This document shows positions 54,622 to 63,969 of a DNA stretch of 64,000 nucleotides, piece after piece (positions within the stretch are counted from its first letter, which is position 1; each line of letters opens with the position of its first letter). The notes beneath the pieces are model-generated. The model did not search any database. It had not been told where the DNA came from and saw only the letters and a program-made list of their open reading frames with translations. The translations under genes and the position numbers were made by a program. Source of the stretch: Chloroflexota bacterium (GTDB lineage: Bacteria; Chloroflexota; Anaerolineae; J036; Brachytrichaceae); the NCBI GenBank assembly GCA_023382055.1, contig JAMCQN010000151.1, positions 1-64,000 of the forward strand. The letters run 5' to 3'.

Positions 54622-55581
54622 ATGGACTTACTCACCATTGAGAATCCATACCTGCGGTTGAGCGTGCTGCCCAACCCTGGAGCAAGCATTGCCGCCTTAA
54701 CCGCTAAACTGGGCGACAGGTGGATTCCTGTTATGCGCCCTACCCCTGCACAAGCGCTGGCATTACCGAAGTCGGGCCAGATGGCGTCGTTTAACCTGGC
54801 GCCGTGGTCCAATCGCATAGTCGGTGCTGCGTTTAGCTTCCAGGAAAAACCATACGCTCTGCGAGCGAATACCCCTCAGGGCTTTGCTATTCATGGCGAT
54901 GCGAGGGAGCGCCCCTGGCATGTTGATGATCACCGCGGCAACACGCTGACATGCAGCATCGACTCCCGTGAATTCCCGGATTTCAATTTTCCTTTTCCAT
55001 TCACAGCCGCCATCTGCTATGAACTGAACGAAGCCACGCTCGCGACGTCATTCCGTCTTAATAATGTCGGCAACAGCGCGATGCCAGCCGGCTGGGGATT
55101 CCATCCCTACTTCAACCGCCGTCTGAGCGACAGCGTGCAGGATCACGCACAACTGGAACTGTATGTAGAAGGTGTTTATCCACCCTTGCCCGGTATGACG
55201 GCATCAATGCCCCCAACGATCAAACGACGTCAAAAGCTGGGCGAGTTATCGCCGATGTTTGATGTTCCCGATGCGATGGATTTTTCGAAACCGGCTGAGA
55301 TCGGAGAGCGCGATATCGACCACTGTTTCGGCGGGTGGGACGGCCGCGCCGCCATCTCATATCCCTTGTCCGGCGTGAGGTTGGTTATCGACTGCGATCC
55401 GGTACTGGGTCATGTGATCGTTTACACCCCACCGGGCAAATCCTTCTTTGCCGTGGAGCCGGTTACTCATGCCAATGACGGCTTTAATATGCTGGCAAGA
55501 GGTATTGCCGGCAACGGCATCCGCGTGCTGCAACCTGGCGAGCAGTTGAACGGCGTATTCCGCATCCATGTTACAGCCTGA
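54622..55581 (+). CDS. Aldose 1-epimerase family protein
   Basis: A 319-residue galactose mutarotase-like protein of beta-sandwich fold, interconverting alpha and beta anomers of hexoses. Expected active-site residues are His in GFAIHGDARERPW, His in WGFHPYFN, and Glu in FFAVEPVTHANDGF. The start LENPYLRLSVLPNPGASIAAL-like segment (NPYLRLSVLPNPG) is normal. It lies near melA, consistent with galactose use. GalM and YeaD types are not separated, so no symbol. Confidence 0.87.
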   Translation: MDLLTIENPYLRLSVLPNPGASIAALTAKLGDRWIPVMRPTPAQALALPKSGQMASFNLAPWSNRIVGAAFSFQEKPYALRANTPQGFAIHGDARERPWHVDDHRGNTLTCSIDSREFPDFNFPFPFTAAICYELNEATLATSFRLNNVGNSAMPAGWGFHPYFNRRLSDSVQDHAQLELYVEGVYPPLPGMTASMPPTIKRRQKLGELSPMFDVPDAMDFSKPAEIGERDIDHCFGGWDGRAAISYPLSGVRLVIDCDPVLGHVIVYTPPGKSFFAVEPVTHANDGFNMLARGIAGNGIRVLQPGEQLNGVFRIHVTA

Positions 55582-55641
55582 CAACCCAGGTAGCGCATCG
55601 AACAGCGTTGTTCCACCAGTTGTCTGAACCAGAGGTGTGAG

Positions 55642-56496
55642 ATGTTGCCAATTGCCGTAATAACCGATAGCGATGCCAGTATCCCCGCCGACATTGCTGC
55701 GCAATATGACATCAGGCAGGTGCCTATCAGTGTACAGTTCGGTGCTCAGACCTTCGAGTCCGGCGTGAATATCAGCGATCAGGAGTTGTTTGAGCGGGTC
55801 GATCGGGATGGCAGGTTGCCGACGACCGCCGCACCCACTGCCGGTAAATACGTTGAGGCATTCGAGGCCGCCTTTGGCTCAGGAGCGCAGGCTGTCCTGT
55901 GTTTCTGCGTCAGCAGCAAGGTCAGCGCTTCGTACCAGGCCGCCATCACAGCGCGGGATCTGATGCCCAACCGCGATATCAACGTTATCGATTCCAACAC
56001 CCTCAGTATGGGGCAGGGATTCATGGCGATTGCGGCGCAGGAAGCCATCGCCGCCGGTAAGACGAAGGAAGCAGCTATGGCCATTGCGCAGGATGCCGGC
56101 AGGCGGACGCACCTGTTTGCGGCGCTGTCAACCTTGAAATACCTCGTGATGGGCGGCCGAGCCGGAGCGATATCCGCAGGCATGGCGACGCTGTTCAATG
56201 TCAAGCCCATCCTGACCATCAAGGACGGTAAACTCGAATTACTGGAGCGCGTACGCACGCAAAGTCGAGCCTGGTCGCACTTGATCGAACTCGTCGCACA
56301 GGCCAGCACCGGAAAGCCCATCGAGCGCATGGCGTTATTGCATGTCAATGCCCTGGCAGATTTGCAAAGGTTCCGCCAGCAGATCAGCGCCGGTGTTTCC
56401 TGTCCAGATGATACGTTTATAGCGGAACTGACGCCCGGTTTGTCAGTCCATGCCGGTTCCGGGGTTATCGGTGTCGTTTTTGTCGCTTCTGCATAA
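55642..56496 (+). CDS. DegV family fatty-acid-binding protein
   Basis: A 284-residue protein starting IAVITDSDASIPADIAAQY, with PTTAAPTAGKYVEAFEAAF and the C-terminal half that lines the acyl pocket (GGRAGAISAGMATLFNVKPILTI, split for reading; GSGVIGV at the end). DegV/FakB proteins bind a fatty acid and present it to the kinase FakA for phosphorylation. FakA is not seen here. GAGGTG precedes the ATG. Length is typical. Confidence 0.92.
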   Translation: MLPIAVITDSDASIPADIAAQYDIRQVPISVQFGAQTFESGVNISDQELFERVDRDGRLPTTAAPTAGKYVEAFEAAFGSGAQAVLCFCVSSKVSASYQAAITARDLMPNRDINVIDSNTLSMGQGFMAIAAQEAIAAGKTKEAAMAIAQDAGRRTHLFAALSTLKYLVMGGRAGAISAGMATLFNVKPILTIKDGKLELLERVRTQSRAWSHLIELVAQASTGKPIERMALLHVNALADLQRFRQQISAGVSCPDDTFIAELTPGLSVHAGSGVIGVVFVASA

Positions 56497-56613
56497 GCAT
56501 ATTCCCCCGCGCCTACACGGTTCGTATAACGTCGTCTGGCTCCAACAGCGCGATATCCGCACCGTAGATAATGGGTTGAACAGCATCGTTTCACACAACC
56601 TGTGAGAGTCATA

Positions 56614-58080
56614 ATGCCGATAAATCCTTCACTAAACACAGACGCGATTGAACCACTTGCGCCGGCCCACCCCGGCAGCGTCACCGATGCAGAAGCAGTT
56701 TTTCTGCGGGCCTATCCTGAGTATGCTTCCACCGGCTTGCTGGACGAACTCCGCACTTCAGAATATGCGCGCCTGGACCGCCAGGGGCACACCTATCTCG
56801 ATTACACCGGCGGCGGCTTGTACGCGGCTTCGCAGATCAGCGCCCACTTGAACCTGTTGCTTGAGAACGTTTACGGCAACCCACACTCATCGAACCCCAC
56901 TTCGCTTGCAATGACGCATCTGGTGGAGCAGACCCGCGCTTCCATCCTGGAGTATTTCAATGCATCGCCGGATGAATACCTCGTCATATTCACACTGAAT
57001 GCCAGCGGCGCGCTCAAACTTGTCGGTGAATCCTATCCTTTCGGCCCCGGCGATCGTTATCTGTTGACGTTTGACAACCACAATTCCGTCAACGGAATCC
57101 GCGAATTTGCGCGAGCCAGAGGCGCATCGGTCACCTACGCGCCGGTATTGCCGCCTGATCTTTATATCGATGCGGATAAATTGAGCGCATGCCTCAACCA
57201 GGCGCAGGTTCACCACAATAACCTGTTTGCGTATCCGGCGCAGTCCAATTTTTCGGGCGTGCAACACTCACTGGAGTGGATCGAACGCGCGCAATCAAAA
57301 GGCTGGGATGTGCTGCTGGACGCCGCCGCCTTTGTCCCTACAAACCAACTGGACCTGTCGCGCTGGCATCCCGATTTTGTGTGCATGTCGTTTTATAAGC
57401 TATTCGGATACCCAACGGGCGTCGGATGCCTGCTGGCGCGCAAGCAGGCTCTGGCAAAGCTGCGCCGTCCCTGGTTCGCCGGCGGCACTATCACCGTCGC
57501 TTCCGTCCAGGGTGACCGCTTTTATTTCCAGGAAGGATCGGAAGCGTTCGAAGATGGCACAATCAACTATCTGGCTTTGCCGGCTGTCGATATAGGCCTG
57601 CGCTTCATTCAAAATGTCGGTATCGAGCGCATTCACACTCGCGTGAAATGCCTGACAGGCTGGCTGTTGGATGAATTGACCTCACTTCGGCACGGCACAG
57701 GCGCCCCGGTCGTGCATATCTACGGGCCCATCCAGGCCGTTGCTCGCGGCGGTACCGTCACATTGAACTTCTATGATCCACAAGGGAGGTTCATCGATCA
57801 TCGCCTGGTGGAGCAGTTCGCCAATCAACGCAAGATTTCGCTGCGCACCGGCTGCTTTTGCAATCCAGGCGGCGGTGAGCTGGCGCTGGGCATTTCGGCG
57901 GAGGAACTCACGTCGTGCTTCATCCACAAGAACCGCCTGACTTTGGACGAATTCCGCCGCTGCATCGATGATAAAAGCACAGGCGCGGTGCGCGTGTCAC
58001 TCGGCATCGTTTCCACCTTTGCTGACGTTTACCGCTTTATCGAGTTTGCGCGCACATTCCAGGACAGGCAATTCGAATGA
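56614..58080 (+). CDS. Class V PLP enzyme resembling molybdenum cofactor sulfurase
   Basis: A 488-residue aminotransferase-fold PLP protein. YLDYTGGGLYAASQI opens the fold, and CMSFYKLFGYPTGVG carries the Schiff-base lysine (Lys262). SLRTGCFCNPGGGE holds Cys414 and Cys416 in a block shared with MOCOS/ABA3-type Moco sulfurases, followed by TGAVRVSLGI. Unlike SufS or NifS, the C-terminal pattern points to the sulfurase group. The MOSC domain is absent. If the call is right it could sulfurate the molybdenum centre of the hydroxylase at 44045. I start at ATG 56614; the GTG four codons earlier is possible. It overlaps the next gene by ATGA. Confidence 0.78.
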   Translation: MPINPSLNTDAIEPLAPAHPGSVTDAEAVFLRAYPEYASTGLLDELRTSEYARLDRQGHTYLDYTGGGLYAASQISAHLNLLLENVYGNPHSSNPTSLAMTHLVEQTRASILEYFNASPDEYLVIFTLNASGALKLVGESYPFGPGDRYLLTFDNHNSVNGIREFARARGASVTYAPVLPPDLYIDADKLSACLNQAQVHHNNLFAYPAQSNFSGVQHSLEWIERAQSKGWDVLLDAAAFVPTNQLDLSRWHPDFVCMSFYKLFGYPTGVGCLLARKQALAKLRRPWFAGGTITVASVQGDRFYFQEGSEAFEDGTINYLALPAVDIGLRFIQNVGIERIHTRVKCLTGWLLDELTSLRHGTGAPVVHIYGPIQAVARGGTVTLNFYDPQGRFIDHRLVEQFANQRKISLRTGCFCNPGGGELALGISAEELTSCFIHKNRLTLDEFRRCIDDKSTGAVRVSLGIVSTFADVYRFIEFARTFQDRQFE

Positions 58081-58946
58081 AGTACAGCGCACATTGCTAT
58101 ATCTTCACCGATCGCTGGTCTGACGCTCAGATCGGCTTGCTGGATACAGCGCGCGAACTGGGTCTTGACGGATTCGAGATAGCGGTTGGCGATGATGTCC
58201 TTTTCAAATCGGAACTGACGCGCAGGCGTGCTGAGAGCCTGGGGCTCGAACTCGCAGTCAGCCCCGGCGGCGCATGGCCTTATGAGTGCGATCTGTCAGC
58301 CCACGACCCCGGAAGCAGGAAGTTGGGGTTGGCATGGCATTGCCGTCAGATCGATATGGCTGCAGCACTGGGCGCGACAGCCTATACGGGCGCGCTCTAT
58401 GGGCATCCGGGTGTCCTCCTTTACCATCGACCCAGCGGCGATGAACTACGCTGGACCGCGGATGGCTTGAGGAGTCTCGCCGAGTATGGCCTGCGCAACG
58501 ATGTACAGGTCGTGATCGAGCCCATGAGCCATTTTCGAACGCACGTCGCGAACAACGCGACACAGGCGATGTCGCTTATCCAGGCCGCCGACCATCCGAA
58601 CCTCATGGTGTTGCTCGACACCTACCACCTGATAACCGAAGTACGCGATTACTGCGAGCAGATACGCGCAACACGCCATAAGCTATGGGGGATACACGCC
58701 TGCGAAAACGATCGCGGCGTGCCAGGAAACGGGTTAGTGCCGTGGCAGTCAGTCTTTCGCGCGTTGCATGACATCGCGTTTGACGGGCATATGGTTTTTG
58801 AGTCCTACAACTCGACCATCGGCGATCCTCCTGGCGACTTTGCCTTCCGACGTGGGATGATGCACAATGTCTGTGACGACGGTAGCGCATTTGTGAAAAC
58901 AGGCCTGGCATTCCTGAAGGCGGGCATGCAACAAGCCACAGCATAG
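58077..58946 (+). CDS. D-tagatose/D-psicose 3-epimerase-like TIM barrel
   Basis: A 289-residue xylose-isomerase-like barrel. Metal ligands fit as Glu in VVIEPMSHF, Asp in VLLDTYHLITE, His in WGIHACENDRGVPGNG and Glu in MVFESYNS. The His-x-x-Glu-x-x-Arg-x-x-Pro-Gly type loop recalls ketose 3-epimerases. It overlaps the class V enzyme gene by ATGA, so they are coupled, and DUF2071 follows 8 bases later. It probably epimerises a free ketose or keto-sugar. Actual substrate unknown. Confidence 0.84.
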   Translation: MKYSAHCYIFTDRWSDAQIGLLDTARELGLDGFEIAVGDDVLFKSELTRRRAESLGLELAVSPGGAWPYECDLSAHDPGSRKLGLAWHCRQIDMAAALGATAYTGALYGHPGVLLYHRPSGDELRWTADGLRSLAEYGLRNDVQVVIEPMSHFRTHVANNATQAMSLIQAADHPNLMVLLDTYHLITEVRDYCEQIRATRHKLWGIHACENDRGVPGNGLVPWQSVFRALHDIAFDGHMVFESYNSTIGDPPGDFAFRRGMMHNVCDDGSAFVKTGLAFLKAGMQQATA

Positions 58947-58954
58947 TATCGAGT

Positions 58955-59776
58955 ATGACCATCAAAGTGACGGACACTGGCGCCTTTCGCGAGTTGTTGC
59001 AGAAACGCCTGCAACCGCGTGCTGCGGGCCGCCTGGATGTGCGCACCACGCTGCGTCATTTTGCGTTGATCAACTATGCCGTGCCCATCAAGCTGTTACG
59101 GCCATTGATCCCGGAAGATCGTTTCGATATCGCGGAGTTCACGATCGATGGCAAGCGCATGGGCATGCTCAGCGTCGTGCCATTTGTCGATACCGAATTC
59201 AGTTTCCACCGTCTGGCGCCATGGCTGCGGTTCAGTTTCGCGCAAACCAATCATCGCGCTTATATCATCGACAGGCGCACCGGCGAATATGGCGTGTGGT
59301 TCTTCGGCACCACTTTGGGATCGCCAGTCGTCGAGTTTGCGCGTTCGGTGTGGCAGATACCATGGCACTACGCTCGGTATCGTGTCGATTGTCACTACAA
59401 CCCCATCAAGCACCGCTACAGCACGTATCGCATGTCGATATCATCCGCATGGTGTCGAGCGGACTTCACAATCTGGGACTCCGGCGAAGCTGTGACCCCA
59501 CAGGAAGGCTTTGAGTCGCTGGACGAGATGAAGCTTATACTCGCGCATCCGGTCGACGGGTTCTACAACCGCCTGGACGGACGGCCGGGCCGATACGCCA
59601 TCTGGCATGAGAAGATGGAACTGACCAGTGGCCAGGCCACGGAACTCTACTTCAGCCTGTATGAGGAGCTTGGGTTGTTGACGAAATACGAAATGAGGCA
59701 TCCCCATTCCATTTTTATCGCGCCCAGGGTGGACTTTGTGATCTATCTGCCCCCACAACTGGATAACACCCCATGA
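58955..59776 (+). CDS. DUF2071 (YqjF-like) protein
   Basis: A 273-residue protein with the family features: HFALINYAVPIKLLRPLIP early, ISMVPF-like MLSVVPFVDTEF, TNHRAYIIDRRTGEYGVWFFGT, and a late YAIWHEKMEL. The family fold is related to acetoacetate decarboxylase, but I see no catalytic lysine of that enzyme at the expected place. Function unknown. It overlaps the GH43-like gene by ATGA, so it likely works with that enzyme. No clear ribosome site. Confidence 0.75.
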   Translation: MTIKVTDTGAFRELLQKRLQPRAAGRLDVRTTLRHFALINYAVPIKLLRPLIPEDRFDIAEFTIDGKRMGMLSVVPFVDTEFSFHRLAPWLRFSFAQTNHRAYIIDRRTGEYGVWFFGTTLGSPVVEFARSVWQIPWHYARYRVDCHYNPIKHRYSTYRMSISSAWCRADFTIWDSGEAVTPQEGFESLDEMKLILAHPVDGFYNRLDGRPGRYAIWHEKMELTSGQATELYFSLYEELGLLTKYEMRHPHSIFIAPRVDFVIYLPPQLDNTP

Positions 59777-61662
59777 CACAAACACTCGACCTTGCCAGGG
59801 CGCAGTATCGGCATAAATGGCTGCACCATTTCGCCATCGGCGATCCCTCCTGGGATACATTCGTGCGCGAGCCAGGGAATCCCATCTACACTGGCCGCCC
59901 GCCTTATGAATGGCCGGTGAATGGTTTCCTGTTTCGCGATCCGCCTGCTGGCCGCTGGCTGGCTTACATTGGACTCTATCCTCGCGGATACTGGCCGGCT
60001 GGGCCATGCCTGACCTTGCGCGAACGAACCGGCGGCGGCTGGGACGAAGCCGGGTTGGCAGTGCAGGGAGACGCCATGACATTCGATGGCGATGGCACGC
60101 GGGCAGGCGCAACGCCGGATGTCTCGATCGTTTATGCCGGTGGTCGCTACCATATGGTTTATGACTGGGCCAGCCCGGATAACGCGCGCGGCGGTATTGC
60201 TTACGCGTGGGCGGAGCAGCCGGAGGGGCCGTTCCAGCGCGCCGCGACGCCAATCCATGAGGATACCCGCCAGTCACCGCTATTGGGCATCTACGTACGC
60301 GCTTATGCGCCCACACTGATACAGCGGCAGAACGACTGGATCATTCTGCACGCCATGAGCACTGCCGGCAACGCGGGCGGTTCCTGGGCGATGGCATGCA
60401 TGGCTTCCAGCGCCCCGGACGGGCCCTATACCAGCCCCACCCTGCTGCTTTACCCGCAGTCAGACCGCTACCTGCCGCCGTTGATGGAGTATTACCCGGC
60501 ATTTACGCACGCCGGGTATGTCTACGCTCCCGCAACGTCGGTGGCGTTGAACCGCACTTTCCAGTGCCTGTTTCGCGCGCCGCTTGAGCTGGCGCATAAT
60601 CCCGAAGCATGGGAGCTTTATCAGCATGGCTCGATGTGGCATGCTATAGATTTGCCGTCGGAAGCTCAGGGTCTGTGGGGACAGACGTTTTCGGCGCAGG
60701 TCAACCCAAACGGCGTCATGCGCGCGTACTACACCAGCAAAACACGCGACGATATCGGCACGGTACATCTGGCGCAACGCCCCTGGGATCAACCGTACCA
60801 CGACGGTTTTGTCCTGTCGGCGCCGAACACCGGCGCATACGGGATCGTTCGTCAACACTATCGAACTTTCCGCCTGAAGATGTCTGTGGCTGCCGCCGGC
60901 AACTGGTCGATCTGCTGGGGGTGTCAGGCGCCTTTAGGCCCGGATCGTGTCACTGCGAATGCAGGCACTCATCCATTGATGCACCCGCACAAGATACAGT
61001 GGGACCGATCCGGCAATGACTGGAAGCTGCAAACATTGGATGAGACCGGCGAGTCGAGTCGTCAGAACGGTTTCTTCCCTCACCCGGCAGAAGGCAATGA
61101 GCAGGTGGAGATTACACAGGATGAGTTCAGCGCGACGGTTGAACTGAACGGGCAACTCATTTGTGTGGTGGCATATCCCGCACAATGCGGCCGGCTGCAG
61201 CTCATCGCCGAACAGGGGGCTATCCTGCAGGTGCACCAGTTCGAACTGGCAGGTTCTTCCGTCCAGTCGTCTGATTCGTGGCTCTCAACCGAGGCGCTGG
61301 CCGGAGCAGCTGAGAGCGCCGATGGCCGTGATTGGTGTTATATCGAAAATAGCGATTTCCGCTATGGCTTTGGTTACTTGAGTCACGCTGCCAAGGCGCG
61401 CGCAAAGTGGAACTATCTGGGCGGTTCATTCAAGCTGTATTCGCCGCGCGGACCTCAGTATGGTTGCGCCGATGTTGTCGTCGATGGACTTCGCGTCGCG
61501 CAGATCAACCTGCGCGCAGATACGCCACAGCGTTCTACCATCGTGCTATCGCATGACCTGCAGGATGGCTATCATGCCGTCGCCCTCATCGCACGGGATG
61601 ATATCATCCCATGCGATACGCTCGAGGTCAGATTCACGGAACCAGACTCACCGCGCGGGTGA
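59773..61662 (+). CDS. GH43/GH32-like five-bladed propeller protein
   Basis: A 629-residue protein. The N-terminal 330 residues look like a five-bladed propeller of the GH43/GH32/GH68 clan: PVNGFLFRDPPAGRWLAYIGLY, TPDVSIVYAGGRYHMVYDWASP, YAPTLIQRQNDWIILHAM and YYPAFTHAGYVYAP. The C-terminal 290 residues look like beta-sandwich domains, possibly for carbohydrate binding. No signal peptide is seen, so it may act in the cytoplasm. I cannot assign the acid residues with certainty. It is coupled to DUF2071 by ATGA and converges on the next gene with only 16 bases between. Confidence 0.72.
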   Translation: MTQTLDLARAQYRHKWLHHFAIGDPSWDTFVREPGNPIYTGRPPYEWPVNGFLFRDPPAGRWLAYIGLYPRGYWPAGPCLTLRERTGGGWDEAGLAVQGDAMTFDGDGTRAGATPDVSIVYAGGRYHMVYDWASPDNARGGIAYAWAEQPEGPFQRAATPIHEDTRQSPLLGIYVRAYAPTLIQRQNDWIILHAMSTAGNAGGSWAMACMASSAPDGPYTSPTLLLYPQSDRYLPPLMEYYPAFTHAGYVYAPATSVALNRTFQCLFRAPLELAHNPEAWELYQHGSMWHAIDLPSEAQGLWGQTFSAQVNPNGVMRAYYTSKTRDDIGTVHLAQRPWDQPYHDGFVLSAPNTGAYGIVRQHYRTFRLKMSVAAAGNWSICWGCQAPLGPDRVTANAGTHPLMHPHKIQWDRSGNDWKLQTLDETGESSRQNGFFPHPAEGNEQVEITQDEFSATVELNGQLICVVAYPAQCGRLQLIAEQGAILQVHQFELAGSSVQSSDSWLSTEALAGAAESADGRDWCYIENSDFRYGFGYLSHAAKARAKWNYLGGSFKLYSPRGPQYGCADVVVDGLRVAQINLRADTPQRSTIVLSHDLQDGYHAVALIARDDIIPCDTLEVRFTEPDSPRG

Positions 61663-61678
61663 CGCCGCTTTCCGGACA

Positions 61679-62848
61679 CTAAGCCATTACCCCCTGCTGC
61701 CGCGCGTACTCCTTGATCGCATCCACAAAGATATCGACCTCCTCCGGCGTGTTGTAGGCCTGGATTGACAGGCGCGCCGACGGCCGCTCTCGCGATGGGT
61801 GAATGGGGATTTCCATCTTGTGCTCATCGAGCAACTGCTTGCCGAGATTACGCAGATCTACCGGCGGCAATGGCAGCGTCAACATCTGCGACCACCAGAG
61901 TGGCTGATGATCGACGGGACTGAGCGGTTGCAGATCGAAAGCCTCACAGATGCGCTGTTGCGCCTCGGCGGCCAATGCATGGCAGTCGGCGCGCACCTGC
62001 TCCCAGTGGTACTCCTTCTGGAAGCGGATGGCGTCCGGCACAGCCAGGAAGGCGGCGTTATCGCGCGTGCCCTGATACTGTTGGATATCGACGAAAGTCC
62101 TGGGATGGTCAGGGGTGCTGCGCCAGCCATGACTGACCACCAGAGGCTCCAGCATTCCCTGCGATTCGGGGCGCGCATAAAGGAACCCGGCGCCCTTGGG
62201 CGCGCATAGCCATTTGTGAAGGTTGCCGATATAGAAATCGGCGCCGATCTCATCCAGCCGCAGTGTCAACTGGCCCGGCGCGTGCGCGCCATCGATGAGC
62301 GTAATGATCCCCGCCTGCCTGGCGCGCCGGCAGATTTCCTGCGCCGGGAAAATCAGCGCCGTCGGCGAGGTGATATGGCTCATGGATATCACGCGCGTCT
62401 GCGGAGTTACGCCTTTCCAGAAGGTTTCGACAAAAGCTTCCTGCGTTGTCACAGGAAGCGGTATGGGATGGTTGATGTACTTGAATCCCAGCTTTTCCGC
62501 CATGAACTGCCAGTTGTTGTTCACAGCGCCATATTCGTGATCCGTAGTCAGGACTTCGTCGCCAGGTCCCAGCTTCAGGCTGCGAGTGACGACATTCATG
62601 CCGAAGGTTGCATTGGTTACAAACACCAGGTTATCAGCAGCGGCGCCGAGATAAGCCCCCAGATCCGCGCGCGCCTGAGCAAGCAGATCATTCACGCGGC
62701 GCTGGATGAACCTGACTGGATTGCGTTCCATCTCGCGTTGCCAGCGCTGGTAACTTTCGAACACGGGTCGAGGCGTAGCGCCAAATGAACCGTGGTTGAA
62801 GAAAATGACATCCTGATCCAGGAGAAATAACTGACGCAATGAATTCAT
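61679..62848 (-). CDS. Class V aminotransferase, isopenicillin N epimerase-like
   Basis: A 389-residue PLP enzyme. VIFFNHGSFGATPRPVFE is the family start, VTNATFGMNVV and LTTDHEYGAVNNNW follow, LIDGAHAPGQ carries the PLP Asp, and YIGNLHKWLCAPKGAGFLYAR the Schiff-base lysine. Members are named after isopenicillin N epimerase (CefD), but most act in cysteine or other amino-acid metabolism, and no beta-lactam genes are present. I use ATG 62848; the ORF track starts two codons earlier with TTG. No good ribosome site. Confidence 0.85.
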   Translation of the reverse strand: MNSLRQLFLLDQDVIFFNHGSFGATPRPVFESYQRWQREMERNPVRFIQRRVNDLLAQARADLGAYLGAAADNLVFVTNATFGMNVVTRSLKLGPGDEVLTTDHEYGAVNNNWQFMAEKLGFKYINHPIPLPVTTQEAFVETFWKGVTPQTRVISMSHITSPTALIFPAQEICRRARQAGIITLIDGAHAPGQLTLRLDEIGADFYIGNLHKWLCAPKGAGFLYARPESQGMLEPLVVSHGWRSTPDHPRTFVDIQQYQGTRDNAAFLAVPDAIRFQKEYHWEQVRADCHALAAEAQQRICEAFDLQPLSPVDHQPLWWSQMLTLPLPPVDLRNLGKQLLDEHKMEIPIHPSRERPSARLSIQAYNTPEEVDIFVDAIKEYARQQGVMA

Positions 62849-62970
62849 GTTCAATACACTTTTATTTGAGATATGCTGGCCTGATCAGCCCCCGCGCATT
62901 CCGTTAGTGGACGACACAGCGATGGCAGTATAAACCCAATCGGGGAACGCGGGTCTTGTTAAACGGGCGC

Positions 62971-63969
62971 TTAACTCAGCGGAAATTCCTCCGCAAGCGT
63001 TATCGGTCTGCCTTGTGCGATGGATCGTTTCAAACCCGCTTCGACCTGCAATTCCAGTAAGCCAAACCGACCGGGCACGGGAGGCGGCTCGCCATGCCGG
63101 ATTGATTCGAGATATGCCTGCACGGATTTGACAAACGAGCTGTTGTACTGGTCCCAGCGCGACCTGGCGCCATAGATGCGGTAACGCTCGATATCCATGC
63201 GCTTGTTATCCATGACTTCCAGATCGCCATCAAGGTCCTGCATGCGTATGCGTCCGCCTTCAAAGTTGAACGTCAACTCAAATAGCGGGAAGTCCCACGC
63301 CAGCGTTGTCGTACCGACCAGTGTGCCTGTAGCATCGTCCTGAGTCCGGAATGCGGCGGTGACGTCTCTGGCTCGCAGAAATGACATGCCGTGTTCGGTT
63401 GCGCCCTGTAGTGCGCTGATCTGTGCAATGGGACCGGCGAAGAAATGGACCAGGTCGATGCAGTGGCTCCAGCAGGCATAATGCACCAGCCCTGTCACAT
63501 TCAACACCTTGCCAAACTGGCGTTCGGAGACAATCCGGCGAGCCAGTTGCGAGTGTTCAAAAAAGCGGTAGTTGAACACCATCGCCGTCTGGCTGCCTTG
63601 TGCGTCAGCGCGTTGGATGATCTGGCGTCCATCGACAAAGTCCTGTTCGCTGACATGCTCCTGCCCTAACCGCGCCACCAGCGGTTTCTCGAAAAATAAC
63701 CGGCCTGGTTGTTGATCCAGGAGAGCGTTGGCAACATCAAAACGGTCGGTCTCGCGCGTCAACACAAGGATTGTCGCCGGGTTCCAATCGGCAAGCTCCT
63801 GTAACGAGCCAAACACTTCGCCGCCAAAGCGAGCGGCGCACGCATCGGCTTTGGCGCGGGTGCGGTTGTAATAACCCAGCGCAACATCCGGTTCAACTGC
63901 CAGGCACGGCAGGTAGTTATTCTCCGCAACTTTACCCGTTCCCACGACTGCTACTTTCAGTTTCGACAT
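62971..63969 (-). CDS. Gfo/Idh/MocA family oxidoreductase
   Basis: A 332-residue NAD(P)-dependent dehydrogenase with LKVAVVGTGKVAENNYLP as Rossmann start and RLFFEKPLVAR with the EKP lysine. The active-site region is CWSHCIDLVHFFAG, with the His-x-x-Asp-x-x-His form and no preceding Gly-rich loop. AGGAG is a few bases before the ATG. It is 122 bases upstream of the class V gene on the same strand and may share its transcript. Substrate unknown; it is the fourth such oxidoreductase in the window. Confidence 0.88.
   Translation of the reverse strand: MSKLKVAVVGTGKVAENNYLPCLAVEPDVALGYYNRTRAKADACAARFGGEVFGSLQELADWNPATILVLTRETDRFDVANALLDQQPGRLFFEKPLVARLGQEHVSEQDFVDGRQIIQRADAQGSQTAMVFNYRFFEHSQLARRIVSERQFGKVLNVTGLVHYACWSHCIDLVHFFAGPIAQISALQGATEHGMSFLRARDVTAAFRTQDDATGTLVGTTTLAWDFPLFELTFNFEGGRIRMQDLDGDLEVMDNKRMDIERYRIYGARSRWDQYNSSFVKSVQAYLESIRHGEPPPVPGRFGLLELQVEAGLKRSIAQGRPITLAEEFPLS

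Noticed and set aside
55779-56684. 301-codon minus-strand ORF
   Set aside because: Antisense to degV and the class V gene start; no family signature.
59441-60316. 291-codon minus-strand ORF
   Set aside because: Opposite strand of DUF2071 and the GH43-like gene; rich in Arg and Pro as expected of a shadow frame.
61679-62848. Beta-lactam biosynthesis hinted by the isopenicillin N epimerase-like gene
   Set aside because: The family name is broad and no IPNS or ACV synthetase gene is present.
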